DNA of 64,000 bases, from positions 62,001-126,000 of the forward strand of contig JANCYW010000002.1 in assembly GCA_026184775.1 (NCBI GenBank), in the 5' to 3' direction. This document shows, in pieces, positions 37,587 to 48,360 of the stretch (the stretch's first letter is position 1; each line of letters starts with the position of its first letter). A model generated the notes under the pieces. That model saw only the letters and a list, made by a program, of their open reading frames with translations, made no database searches and was not told where the DNA came from. Position numbers and translations under genes: made by a program. The DNA is from Cyanidium caldarium (lineage: Eukaryota; Rhodophyta; Bangiophyceae; Cyanidiales; Cyanidiaceae).

Positions 37587-37934
37587 AGGTGGTGGCAGTA
37601 TCCTGGCGGGTGCCAAGCGGCAGGGGGCATCTGCTGGTGGTGAGCGTAGCGCCATCCCACCGATAAACGATGCCACTACTTGAGGGCGATGCCGGGACCG
37701 TTGATCCGGTATTCTTGGGAGATGGACGCCTTTGCGTGCGCCCCCGTGATCGTGTGCCCTTTTCCTCGGATGCCGAGGGTGCCTTCCATTCCGACCCATT
37801 GGCGCCAACATCGCCGCGTCGCTGCTCTGGGACGCGTCGCGTTTCGTCCCTCGCTGCTCCGGGGCCAGGTCAGGAGATGGCGCGCTACTCCCAAGCCTGC
37901 CTGCAGCCTCCGAAAGTGCTATGCTCAGCAGATC
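37587..37934. other. Spacer between CCR4 and the BRCT gene
   Basis: A tandem spacer of about 350 nt. Its minus strand holds a 37-codon open frame starting at an ATG (37789 down to 37676) with high GC at third positions, discussed in the findings. The plus strand also stays open in the BRCT frame back to 37680, but that translation is not BRCT-like. Confidence 0.35.
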
Positions 37935-40487
37935 ATGCACGGGATCGCAAAACGTGGCGAGGATGAAAAGCCGTGGGAGGGTGTGGCGGCCGTGCTGAGT
38001 GAGGACATCAGTACATCCGAGCGGCAGCCGCTGCTGGAGGCGTTGGCGTCGTTGGGCGCTCGAGTCGAGCCCGGCGGGCGCGCCGAAGCGATCCTGGGTG
38101 CGGAGAGGGAGAATGAACGGGCAAGCTTCATCTATTGCATCGTTCCGTTCCCTGCGGACCCGACGCTGGCACCCGTACCCTATCCACCCCAATCCACGCA
38201 GCCCAGCGCATTCTCTCGCTTGGTGGGCGTGCCCGCGGTACTGGAGTCGGCCCGCTGGCCACCAGAACAAGCGCCGCTACCCTGCGGCACGCATCCGCTC
38301 CTCTCGCGCTGCCTTGAGGGCACTGTGGTGTGCAGCACGGGCACATCCCGGCGGCAGGTCGACCGCATCGCCCGCATCACCACCCTGCTGGGCGGCGCGT
38401 TCGTGCCCGATCTGACCACCGCAGTGACGCACCTGCTCGTGGCTCGATGCGACACGGAAAAGTGTCGGTTGGCCTCACCAACCGCGGTGCATCGACTGAA
38501 CTTGCGCTGGATTGAAGACTGTTGGGCGCGACGGGTGCGCTGTGACGAGCAGCTGTACAGCATGCGACCGCTCGAAGGGCTGCACTGCAGTGCCACTCAG
38601 CTCAGTGCGGAGGAACGCGGCGAACTGCAACGAACGTTGGTGTCACTGGGCGCATCTTTTTCCCACGTGCTGACGCCGGATTGCACCCACCTGGTGGCCA
38701 AGCGGCCGCAGGGCGACAAATACGCCTTTGCCAACGCCCATCACATGCCCGTGGTGTACCCGCGCTGGGTGCAGCAATGCGCGGCGCGACAGACGTGGCT
38801 GCCGCCTGAGGAGTGTACCGTGCGCCAGACGCCCGGCAAGCGAAAGCGAGACCCGACCGCAACGTCCATCGTGGAGAGCGCCGCGACCGGAGACGACCCG
38901 GGGAGGCGTCATGCCTGCGTACACGCGTCACCGCCGGAGATCGTCTCCTCAACGGATGACTGGCTGTTCCGCTCCTGCGGCTTGTATCTCTATCGCGTGG
39001 AGGGCACTGAGCGAATGCAAGCGCTGGAGTGTATTCGTGGTGGCGGCGGCACCGTGTTGCGACTGTGGAGCGACCTGGTGTCGCATGTGGTGCTCGGCCG
39101 CGGCGCGCTGCAGTCGCCGCTGGAGACGGAGGCGCAGTTGGCGTTTGCGGTGGCACAGGATCGGGGCGTGGCGTTCGTGAACAGCGACTGGCTGCAACAG
39201 TGTCGCCGCGCGCGACATCTCTTGCCGCCCGACGACTCGATGGTCGAACTGCTGAAAGGAAGAGCGGACGGAACTCGGGAGACGATGGCGACGGGCGGCC
39301 GATCGCCACCGCCAGACACGAGACAGCTGGACGTATCGCGGACGACATCGCGTGGGGCGGCTGCCCGTTGTCTGCGCGGTCTGGTGTTCTCGCTGCGGCC
39401 GCTGTTACAACACGATGCCCGGCAAGCACAACAATTGGCGGCGCTGTTGCGGGATTGCGGTGCCACGGTGCACGGCGCCTGGCCCGATTGCCCGCAGCTG
39501 CCGCTGTCGGTGACATTCGATTACGCCGTCGGCGTGCACGGCAGCTGCGGCAGCGTCAGCGACACCGGCGGAGCGCCGCTGGTCACTGCGTTATGGGTGC
39601 GGGATTGTGTGCGCGATTGCGTGCGCCACGACGTGCGCGCCCGATTGGCCTATCAGGCACTGCCGTGCGCGGTACCGCTGCCGGACATGTCGGCGCTGAC
39701 GGTGACCATGTCGGGCTTTTTCACCAGCGCGCGCCAGCGTTACGGACCGGCCGATCGGTACGCGCTGACGGTGTCGCGGCGCTCGCTGGCCGAACTCGTG
39801 TCACTGTTGGGGGCGCGCTATTCGGATCGGTTGTGCCGCGGACAGACCAGCTGTGTGGTGTGTGAGCGGCCGGTCGGTGCAAAATACCAACGCGCCGCAG
39901 AATGGGGTATTCCGGCGGTGACGGTGCGGTGGCTGCTGGACAGCATGGCCGCCGGCCGTCGACTGGATTGGGAGCGTTATCGGTGGGAGGCGCCGGCGGG
40001 CGAATGCGGTGAACGCCTGAGCGAGCTGGCGGATGCACTGAACTGCGCGATGGAAGGGGCGCAACGGGAAGAGCCGTCGTTACAGCGTGCGGAGCAGATG
40101 CGGATCGATCACCGTGAGGTGATTGCTGCGGAGAATAAGCCGGGCGATTCGGCAGAGAATGCGGCCTACCAGCCGTGGTCGCGGCGACAAGGCCCCTTGT
40201 CCGCGCCCGATGCGATGTTCGACCGAGAGGAGGAGGAGGAGGAGGAGGGAGAAGAAGAAGAGGATACGGCAGAGGCCGAGGAGGAAGCTGCTCTGCGCGC
40301 AGGTATTTCGCAAGTGGTGTTTTATCGCGAACAGGATTCGCCCACCCGAGCGCCACCGCCATCGCATTCGGATGATGGGCTCCCTCCTCCTGCGGTGCCT
40401 CCCACTCGGCGTTCTCGTCGTGGTCGTCGTGGTCGTCGCGGCGATGCTGATCACTCGGCCTCACTCGTCGATGAGCATCGCGCCTAG
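37935..40487 (+). CDS. Multi-BRCT-domain protein (TopBP1/Dpb11-like)
   Basis: An 850-residue protein with at least five recognisable BRCT repeats, likely a scaffold binding phosphoproteins in replication initiation or DNA-damage checkpoint. BRCT blocks end in the usual Trp-containing helix: LNLRWIEDCWARR, YPRWVQQCAARQ, VNSDWLQQCRRAR, TALWVRDCVRD and TVRWLLDSMAAGR. The strands VTHLLVAR, CTHLVAKR, VSHVVLG and TSCVVCERPVG fit BRCT beta-3. A basic patch GKRKRD suggests nuclear import, and a Glu run (GAG repeat, about 40229-40262) lies near the C-terminus. The ATG at 37935 precedes the first repeat-like segment. The family level is clear, but assignment to TopBP1 versus another BRCT scaffold is inference. 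The stop overlaps the convergent gene by 27 nt. Confidence 0.82.
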   Translation: MHGIAKRGEDEKPWEGVAAVLSEDISTSERQPLLEALASLGARVEPGGRAEAILGAERENERASFIYCIVPFPADPTLAPVPYPPQSTQPSAFSRLVGVPAVLESARWPPEQAPLPCGTHPLLSRCLEGTVVCSTGTSRRQVDRIARITTLLGGAFVPDLTTAVTHLLVARCDTEKCRLASPTAVHRLNLRWIEDCWARRVRCDEQLYSMRPLEGLHCSATQLSAEERGELQRTLVSLGASFSHVLTPDCTHLVAKRPQGDKYAFANAHHMPVVYPRWVQQCAARQTWLPPEECTVRQTPGKRKRDPTATSIVESAATGDDPGRRHACVHASPPEIVSSTDDWLFRSCGLYLYRVEGTERMQALECIRGGGGTVLRLWSDLVSHVVLGRGALQSPLETEAQLAFAVAQDRGVAFVNSDWLQQCRRARHLLPPDDSMVELLKGRADGTRETMATGGRSPPPDTRQLDVSRTTSRGAAARCLRGLVFSLRPLLQHDARQAQQLAALLRDCGATVHGAWPDCPQLPLSVTFDYAVGVHGSCGSVSDTGGAPLVTALWVRDCVRDCVRHDVRARLAYQALPCAVPLPDMSALTVTMSGFFTSARQRYGPADRYALTVSRRSLAELVSLLGARYSDRLCRGQTSCVVCERPVGAKYQRAAEWGIPAVTVRWLLDSMAAGRRLDWERYRWEAPAGECGERLSELADALNCAMEGAQREEPSLQRAEQMRIDHREVIAAENKPGDSAENAAYQPWSRRQGPLSAPDAMFDREEEEEEEGEEEEDTAEAEEEAALRAGISQVVFYREQDSPTRAPPPSHSDDGLPPPAVPPTRRSRRGRRGRRGDADHSASLVDEHRA

Positions 40488-41008
40488 CAGCGCGCTCACC
40501 GCGCCCCAGAGAAAGACATGTCCGCCACCGCCACCTTCCAGCGGCACTCGATACGCCATGCGCTGTCGGCTGAGCGTGGACACGAACTGGCTGAGGCGGC
40601 GCTGTTCGGTCTCGGTGCCGATGGCGGCGAAGCGCGCATACCACTGACAGCGCGGATCCTGCAGCTGCGCCTGAATGTCATCGATGCGGCATATGGCGGA
40701 CGGCACGCAGGCCAGCGTGCGCGGCCAGCGGTGCACATCGCGCAACGGTTGGCGACCGCGTGCTGCTGCCGACACCGCCCGCAACGGAATGCTGTGGGTG
40801 TGATGCGCTTCGGTGGGCCCGCGCAACAGCAACTCGCCCACCCAAATCGTCGGGGCCGGCCCGGCAGCGACGTGCACATCGATCGGGGCGGCCGGTCGGT
40901 CGACCGGTTCGACGGAGCGGTGGTCGGATGCCGATGGCGATCGCTCGGGGTCCGGACGGAATACAGTTGCGGCGCCGTCTGGAGGTGGGGTGGTTGCCGA
41001 TGCCTCTT

Positions 41009-41045
<37 letters not shown>

Positions 41046-41424
41046 GAGTCGTTGCCACAGGCCGCCGAACGGCGATGCGCGCGCCCACCCCGTCATCCCA
41101 CTACGGTTGCTGCCGGTTGCGGGTGGTGCCGCAGCATCCTCCGCGGTGATCGCGGCAGTGGTGCACAATCCGGTACGCGAGCATCGACGCAGCGGCTGCT
41201 GCACTGGCAGCGGCTCGCAACGCAGGATATCGAACGGGTGCTCGCCGGTGTGCTGCCTATACGGCGTGGTGGAGAGGAGAAAGCCGGCACGCGCTCCGCC
41301 CCGCACCCCCGCCTGGTGCTCCAACACGTCCAGCGCGTACTGCGGATTGGCGATCAGCAGGCGCGCCAATCCCTCGTGCTGTCGCATACAGGCGTACAGC
41401 CGCGCCTTTCTGACACTGCGCGGC

Positions 41425-41455
<31 letters not shown>

Positions 41456-43997
41456 ATGGCGACGAGGAATGCGACGGCGGCGGCGGAGGATGGTCATCGG
41501 CGATCGTCGTCGCGTGGGCGACATGCTCTCCGGAGAGGCTCGCCGGCGTCGTTGTGGCCGTTCCGCCCGCCCCTTCCACGCCTTTAAACACCGCCGCCAG
41601 ATCCACCACCGCCTCGGCGATGCGTGTAGCGTCGTCGACCTCGAAACCGACGCGCATCGCCCGACAGCGAGCGACCGCCTCGGGGTTCACCGCAGTGGCG
41701 CCGGCCAGCACCGCCGCAGCGGCGACCGCACTCACTCCCAGCAGCGGCGAGTAGCGCCGGTCGTGCGCCAGATACGAGGAGGCGCGCACAAAGTCGGCGC
41801 TGCGATCCGGGCGATGGCGGAGATCACTGCCCCCGCCATCACGTATCGCTTCCGAGGCGACCGGCTGCCCGTCGGCTGGGCGCGCTGCATCAGAAACCGC
41901 CGTTTGACGGCCGGTCACATCCTGTCGCCGCAGCGCCGTCCAAAACGGCGGCATCTCGTCGGCGCGCATGACCAACGATGCGGCCACGCAGGCGTGTCGA
42001 ATCCACGCCGCCCCCAGCGCCAGAATCCAAAAGGCGGCGTGCACGACGTGCTCCACATTCGTCTCGGACAGGCGCTGCATGCGCGGCGCGAGCAACTCGC
42101 GCATGCGCTGCAGTTTCTCAGCGGTCGACAGCGACGCGGTAGCCGGCGCTGTGAACAACCGATACGCCGCCGCCGGACCGCCGCACACGGATTCCACACG
42201 CCGCACCGGGAGAGGGATCACGTTCATCGACATGAACAGCGGTACCAACAACACATGACAGAACAGCAACACGATAAAGCACGATCGCGGTGACTGGCGG
42301 CGCTCCAGCTCCGTCCACACGTCTTTGAAGAGCGACGGTTCGCTGCGAATGCGCAGCACAATGTCGAACGCGCCCTGGTTGAGGACGGCGCCGGCCGCCG
42401 CCAGACGTCGCAAAGCGATGGCGATGTCGGCGCTGCCGAGTCGCGGGGCCGCGAGGCGGTACAGGCGACATAGTAGCGGCGAGGGTGTGGCCAGGGTGGT
42501 GAGCACGCACACCCCGTGTGGCGAGACGGCCACGCCGGTGACGATATCCGCTGAGGGCGATGAACCACGGGAGAGGCTCGGCGGCGACGTCATGGACGGC
42601 GACGGCGGGTGCCCGCCCGTAAAGTGCTCCAGCTCCACCGACCGCAGTGTGCCGTCTTGCAGCGCGGCCACCAGACGCGGTTGCGGTGCGGGCATCGCGG
42701 CCAAGGCGGTGAAGGCCGTGTCGCTGTGCAGTGTGCCGCACCAGCGCCAGCGCTGGAGAACACCGACGGCATGGCCGCCGCCGTGACCGTTGCCGGTCGC
42801 CGCGTCCGGCATCTGCTCTCCATCGTCCACTGCCTCATCGCCATCCCAGTGCAGCGACAGAGCCGTGGCGCGTTGGTGGGCTATATACAGCGCCTGGCCC
42901 TCGGCGCCCAAGACAATGTCGTCCACCCGCGCCGCCGCCGTCGACGGCGTTGCCTCGCGACCGCCGCAACCGTTGCCGTTCGCCGCGGACCGCTCGCTCT
43001 CCGCTGGCTGCAACACCACTTCGCCCGCTTCGAACGGCACCAGCGCAATGTCTTTGTCGCGCAGGTTGGCATCTTTCCCGCTCTCCTCGTCGACAGGCAC
43101 CTGCAGTGCGACGACCAATACATCGTGCACGCGAACGCGATCGAGCGACGAGGCGTTCACGTACGCAATGCGCAACGCTGTGCAGACGCCCGCGGGCAGC
43201 CCGTCGGCGGCGTCGCGCGTGGCGATGCGTTCGCCGACGGCCGCCGCCACGCGTCGTTGCTGTTGTCGCTCGTGCAAGCGATGGCGCCGCCAGCAGTGGC
43301 GCGCCGATAGCGAATGCATCGACGCGTATCGTATCACCGCATCGTCCGCTAGTTGCACCTGAGCGCATCGGCGATACGTGAACGCCGACGGAGACATCCA
43401 GGATTGTTGCCGTTCGCGGGCCGATGGGATCGCCCGCTCGTCTGCCGCTGTCCCCTCTGCATCCCACTCTGCGCCGGCAATCTGCGTCGGCCACCACAAC
43501 ACCAGCGCGCCCGATGATGTCAAGGCGCACACGCCAGCCGGTGCATTCCCGGGCAGCCCTATCCAATGAACACAAAGCAACGTCTCGGGGCACTCCTCGG
43601 TGAACAGCACCTCCCACCGGTTGGAACAGAAACCAGGCGTGCGTGGCACCCACACTCGCCACACCGACATCGAATACAGCACCAGCAACGCCGGCAGTCG
43701 CGCCGCCGAGCCACGGGATGCCATCCGGTGCTCCCCATCCTCCTCCTCCTCCAGCACTTGGCCTTGCCAGGTGCCGTCCGCAGCCATCTGCCAGCGCACC
43801 CCATATTCCGGTCGTCGCGGCGGTTCCCAGGCCACACTCTCCGGCGTTAGACTGGCCGGCGAGCACAGTCGGGCCATCTCCCCGGGCGCGTCCACGTCAA
43901 ACACCAACACACTCCCAGCGTCACCGGTGGCCGGCTCCTCGCCATCACCCTCCACCGCTGTCGTGTCCCATTCTACAGTGTCCTCCACGGCCGCCAT
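40461..43997 (-). CDS. Large protein, possibly Mediator tail subunit 16
   Basis: A 1178-residue protein I do not recognise with certainty. The N-terminal 550 residues alternate short hydrophobic strands (LLCVHWIGLP, ALVLWWPTQIAG, VTGVAVSPHGVCVL) like a beta-propeller. The C-terminal half is helical with low-complexity inserts: Pro run from a GGC repeat (about 41009-41043) and Ala run (about 41436-41456). The order propeller, then LCRLYRL, then a helical part containing NPEAVARC and RIAEAVVDLAAVF resembles plant MED16, and VGELLLRG is near where MED16 has LLLRELEL. The C-terminal Cys motif of MED16 is not evident. The start at 43997 is an internal ATG with an acidic beginning; an upstream TTG/Met-rich stretch looks noncoding. 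Confidence 0.6.
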
Positions 43998-44429
43998 GCA
44001 ATCATACCCACAGCAACACCAGGACGCCCTCGACTGCGACAGTCCTCGCGGCACGGACCACGCACTCGACCGGGCGTCCGTCGCGCGTCCCCCCCTCCGA
44101 CCTCCCTGTCCGGCCGTGTCCCAACCGCTCCCCCTTCTCCCCACAGAATACACCAACTCCATACCGCCGTCACTGCATCAGCGCCCGAACGTGCCCATGA
44201 GCAGCAGCTCCACTCGGACACCCCGATGGCACGGTCGCGACCGCCGCGGTGCCCCCCGTCCTCTCGGATAGCGCACGCCCCGCGCCCGTCCACCCGCCGC
44301 CCGTGCCGATACGACGCGCGCGCGCACCGCTCGGTGGCGTGTGTGGGCGGGCGGGCGGTGGGCAGCATGCCGAGAGACGCCGCTGTGTGAGGAAGGTAGG
44401 TAGATTTGGAGAGCAGAAATAGGGATAGA
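43998..44429. promoter_or_regulatory. Divergent spacer MED16-like / ValRS
   Basis: A 432-nt divergent region expected to hold both promoters. The frame of the large minus-strand gene remains open for 55 codons upstream but reads as Gly/Arg-rich leader. No repeat or RNA gene is seen. Confidence 0.4.
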
Positions 44430-47400
44430 ATGGAAGCGGAGGGGAAAATGATGAATCCGATAGGGTGTTTGTTCGTGCGGCCGGTCTGGTTACAGCGGGG
44501 TGGCTGGGCGGCGGCGATGCGGAGTCGCCCGTCCGGTGGGTGGGGGGACGGTGGTGCTCGATGGCGAGGCGCCGTTCGGCACTGGCCGCGAGCCACTGCG
44601 GCGACAACGGTGCGCATGAGCACCGCACGAAAGGGTGATTCGGTGGAGGACTCGGTGCGGGAAGCGAGTGAACAACAACAACAACAGGAGCAACAGCGAC
44701 GACGAGGAGGGCGGGCCTGGATGGACGGTGCGAGTGGGGAGGCGGCGTCCACGCCCAAAAACTTCGAGCACCGTGCCTGCGAGGAGGCCATCTACCGGTG
44801 GTGGGAAGAGACGGGACGGTTCAGTCCGGATGCGTTGCCGGAGGGAGTGCCGCATATGGACCGGCGGCCGTTCGTGATCGTCATGCCGCCGCCCAATGTG
44901 ACCGGCGGGTTGCATATGGGGCACGCCATCGGCACTACCATCGAGGACATTCTGGTGCGCTTTCAGCGTATGCGCGGCCGGCCGACGCTGTGGCTGCCCG
45001 GTACCGATCACGCTGGCATCGCCACGCAGTTGCTGGTGGAGCGCGCCCTGCGGGAAGAGGGCTTGCAACGCACCGACCTCACCCGCGAGCAATTCCTGGA
45101 GCGCGTGTGGGCGTGGAAGCAGAGCAAGGGCGGTTACATTACGCAGCAGCTGCGGCGGCTGGGCGCCAGCGCCGACTGGTCGCGCGAACGCTTCACCCTG
45201 AGCGCCGAGATGAGCACCGCGGTGGTGGAGGCGTTTGTGCGCCTGCATCAACAGGGCCTGGTGTATCGCGGCAGCTACATGGTGAACTGGAGTCCGGCGC
45301 TGCAGACGGCGGTGTCCGACCTGGAGGTGGAGTTTCACGACGAGCGCGGCACGCTCTACTACTTCAAATACCCGGTGGCGGACGGCGCGCCCGACGCGTT
45401 CTTGCCGGTGGCCACCACGCGCCCCGAGACCATTCTGGGGGACACGGCGGTGTGCGTGCATCCGAACGATGCCCGTTACGCCCGCTTCATTGGCCAGCAG
45501 GCGGTGGTGCCCATCGTCGGCCGTCGCATCCCGGTTATTGCGGACGAGTACGTGGATCCGGAGTTTGGCACCGGGGTGTTGAAGATCACGCCGGCGCACG
45601 ACCCCAACGATTACCAGATCGGCAAGCGGCACAATCTGCCGGCGCTGACGGTGATCGGCAAGGATGCCACCATGACCACCGAAGAGGCGGGCGGCCGCTA
45701 CTTCGGTCTGGACCGTTTCGAGTGCCGCCAGCGCCTGTGGAAGGATATGCGCGCCGCCGGCCTGGTGCTCAAGGAGGAGGCACACCAGACGCGCGTGCCC
45801 CGGTCGCAACGGGGTGGTGAGGTGATCGAGCCGCTCATCTCCACCCAGTGGTTCATTCGCATGAAGCCGTTGGCGGAGCGCGCCATCGAGGCGGTGCGCA
45901 GCGGGCAGATTCGCATCCTGCCGGAGCGCTTCGAAAAGATCTACTACGGCTGGCTGGAGGACGTGCAGGACTGGTGCGTGTCGCGCCAGCTCTGGTGGGG
46001 CCATCGCATTCCGGTGTATTACGTGAACGGCCGGGAGGATGCGTGGGTGGTGGCGCGGTCGGCGGAGGCGGCAGCGCAGTGGGCGCGGGAGCGTTACGGC
46101 GCCGACGTGCGCCTCGAGCAGGACCCGGACGTGTTGGACACTTGGTAAGTGCATGGCGGCAGAGAGAGAGAGAGAAAAGAGAGGTGACGGTGCGCGTGCG
46201 CCGGAGACGTCGGATGGGGAGGATCGCGGCCGCAGCATTCTATCTCCCTATCGTCGGCGCCGCGAGCGGCATGATGATCGAGCGTCGATATATGCACAGA
46301 CCTGTCATGACGGCTCCCGTGGCGGAGCCGGCCTGATTTCACCGCAGACGCGACAGACTGACCGGCGCCGACCGCGACATGGCCCCGCGCCACCTGTCTC
46401 TCACGATGGCTTCGTGCCCAACAGACACTAACCGCCCACGCATGCTATGCAGGTTCTCGTCGGGATTGTGGCCGTTCTCCACGATGGGTTGGCCGGACGA
46501 GTCCGCCACCGATTATCGCCGCTTCTTCCCGGGCACGGTCATGGAGACCGGCTACGATATCCTCTTCTTCTGGGTGGCGCGCATGATCATGTTGAGCGTG
46601 GCGCTGACCGACCGGGTGCCGTTCGAGACGGTGTATCTGCACGGGCTGGTGCGGGATGCCGCCGGCCGCAAAATGAGCAAGACGTTGGGCAACGTGATCG
46701 ACCCGCTGGAGGCCATCGACCAGTATGGCACCGATGCGCTGCGCATGGCGCTGGTGACCGGATGCACGCCCGGCCAGGACATTCCGCTGGCCATGGAGAA
46801 AGTGGAGGCGAACCGCAACTTTGCCAACAAATTGTGGAATGTGGCGCGGTACGTGCTGAACGCGGTGCCGGCGGCCGAGGTGCCCGCATGGCGTCTGGCG
46901 GAGGTGGCGCAGCGGGCCGCGGAGTTGGACGGCCAGCGCTTGCCGTTGCCGGAGCGGTTTTTGTGGTCGCGCCTGAACGACACCATCGCCAAGGTCAGCG
47001 CCGGTTTGGAGCGGTTCGCCTTTGGCGACGCCGGCCAACGGCTGTACGATTTCCTGTGGGACGACTTGGCCGACTGGTACGTGGAGGTGAGCAAGGTGCG
47101 GCTGCGGGCGACGGCGGGCGATGCTGCTGCTGCTGCGCAACGACAGCAGACGCAGCAGACGCTGCTGTTGGTGCTGGATCGGTTCTTGCGGCTGGTGCAT
47201 CCGTTTATGCCCTTCATCACCGAGGCCATCTTTCAGCGCCTGCCGTTCGCCGAGCTGTCGCACGGAAGCGCGGCGCTGATGCAGGCGCCGTGGCCGACGC
47301 CCAGCGGCACGGTGGATTCGGCGGCGGTGCGGTCATTTGAGCGATTCCAGCAGTTGGTGCGTGCTGTGCGCAACGCGCGCGCCACGCATCAAGTGGAGCC

Positions 47401-47833
47401 GGCGCGCAAAATATCCGCCACCATCCTCCTCCCGGCCGAAAGCGCTTTTCGGGAGGTGCTACAGGCGGAGCGGGCGGTGCTGGCGGCGCTGGCCAAGATC
47501 GACGAGCGCGCGCTGCACATCGTGACCGACCGCGGGGATGCCCCCGCTGCCGACCGCTGTGCGCACCTCATCGTCGACGACGAGCTGGAGGCGTTTCTGC
47601 CCATGAAAGGCCTGATCGACCACGCGCGAGAGCGACAGCGCCTTCAGAAACAGCTGCAGCGACTGCACGGCGACCTGGAGGTGCTACACAAGCGCCTCAG
47701 CGCGCCCGGTTTTGTGCAGAACGCCCCGCCGTCGGTGGTGCAGGACGCTCAGGCGCGCCACCGCGAGCTACAAGAGACGCTCGACAGTGTCGCCCGGCGC
47801 CTGCGACAGGTCGAGTCCGACGCAGAGACGTAA
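44430..47833 (+). CDS. VARS: Valyl-tRNA synthetase, two exons (44430-46144, 46453-47833)
   Basis: A class Ia synthetase that charges tRNA-Val. Exon 1 ends at 46144 in DVLDTW and exon 2 resumes with FSSGLWPFSTMGWP, restoring the universally conserved ValRS junction in phase 2; the total is 1031 residues. The HIGH motif is HMGH (GGLHMGHAIGTT) and KMSKS is KMSKT (GRKMSKTLGN). Editing-domain blocks (TTRPETILGDTA, TPAHDPNDY) are intact. The C-terminal coiled-coil arm (ERQRLQKQLQRLHGDLEVL) is bacterial in type. The N-terminus has two usable Mets: 44430/44448 with a hydrophobic, arginine-rich leader suited to organelles, and 44616 (MSTARKGDSVED), which would give a cytosolic form. Dual targeting is inferred. 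Confidence 0.93.
46145..46452 (+). other. Spliceosomal intron of the ValRS gene
   Basis: A 308-nt intron with 5' site GTAAGT (46145-46150), a perfect yeast-type branch point ACTAACC (46427-46433) and 3' site GCAG ending at 46452, 21 nt after the branch adenosine. Removing it joins two halves of an invariant ValRS segment, while the unspliced frame stops at once. A GA-rich stretch lies just after the 5' site. It is the only intron I can support in the window. Confidence 0.9.
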
Positions 47834-48360
47834 AGAGGAGGACAGGTGCGCGGGCGACTCGATCACGCCACGTTGGGCAGGTGACGATGAGCGTCCCGAG
47901 GAGGCTCTACGACGTGTTGCCCAAGTGCGCAAAGTGGCCCGCATCTCGTCGGCCGGAGTGGTGGGCGTGCCGACCGCCACCGGCCGGTGACAGGAACGAG
48001 CGGTAGTACTCGGAGCTGACGTCGTACAACATGGAGTGGACCGTTCGAGCGACGTCGAGAGGCGATGTCGTGCGTGGCCCCTTTGAGTGTGTCGAGCGTC
48101 TGAGTGTAATCGAGAGAGATATGAAGTGGTTGATTCGTTTCCCTGTGTCGTGTGAGCGTCGCCCGCCAATGGCCCGTGCGCCCGCCCCGCTGCCGATCGA
48201 CACGCCCGACGGAGCGCGGGCGGTCGGGCGAGGACACCGCCGGCGGAGGCGATCCACAGCGTTGTATCCAAGACGGGAAACGTGGTCGACACCGTCGACT
48301 GAGCACTACGACGTCGTGGGCACACTCTACACTCCCCCAACGAGACGGTCTCCCGAGATG
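47834..48360. other. Convergent spacer ValRS / Rxt3-like gene
   Basis: A 527-nt convergent gap, unusually long here. Its minus strand has an open frame (48257 to 47907) whose last part, SMLYDVSSEYYRSFLSPAGG, looks more protein-like than the surroundings but is unrecognised. I see no tRNA. Confidence 0.35.

Noticed and set aside
40518-42293. 591-codon plus frame opposite the MED16-like gene
   Set aside because: No motif or membrane segment is seen, and the minus frame has balanced composition and a clear start, so the plus frame is taken as the shadow.
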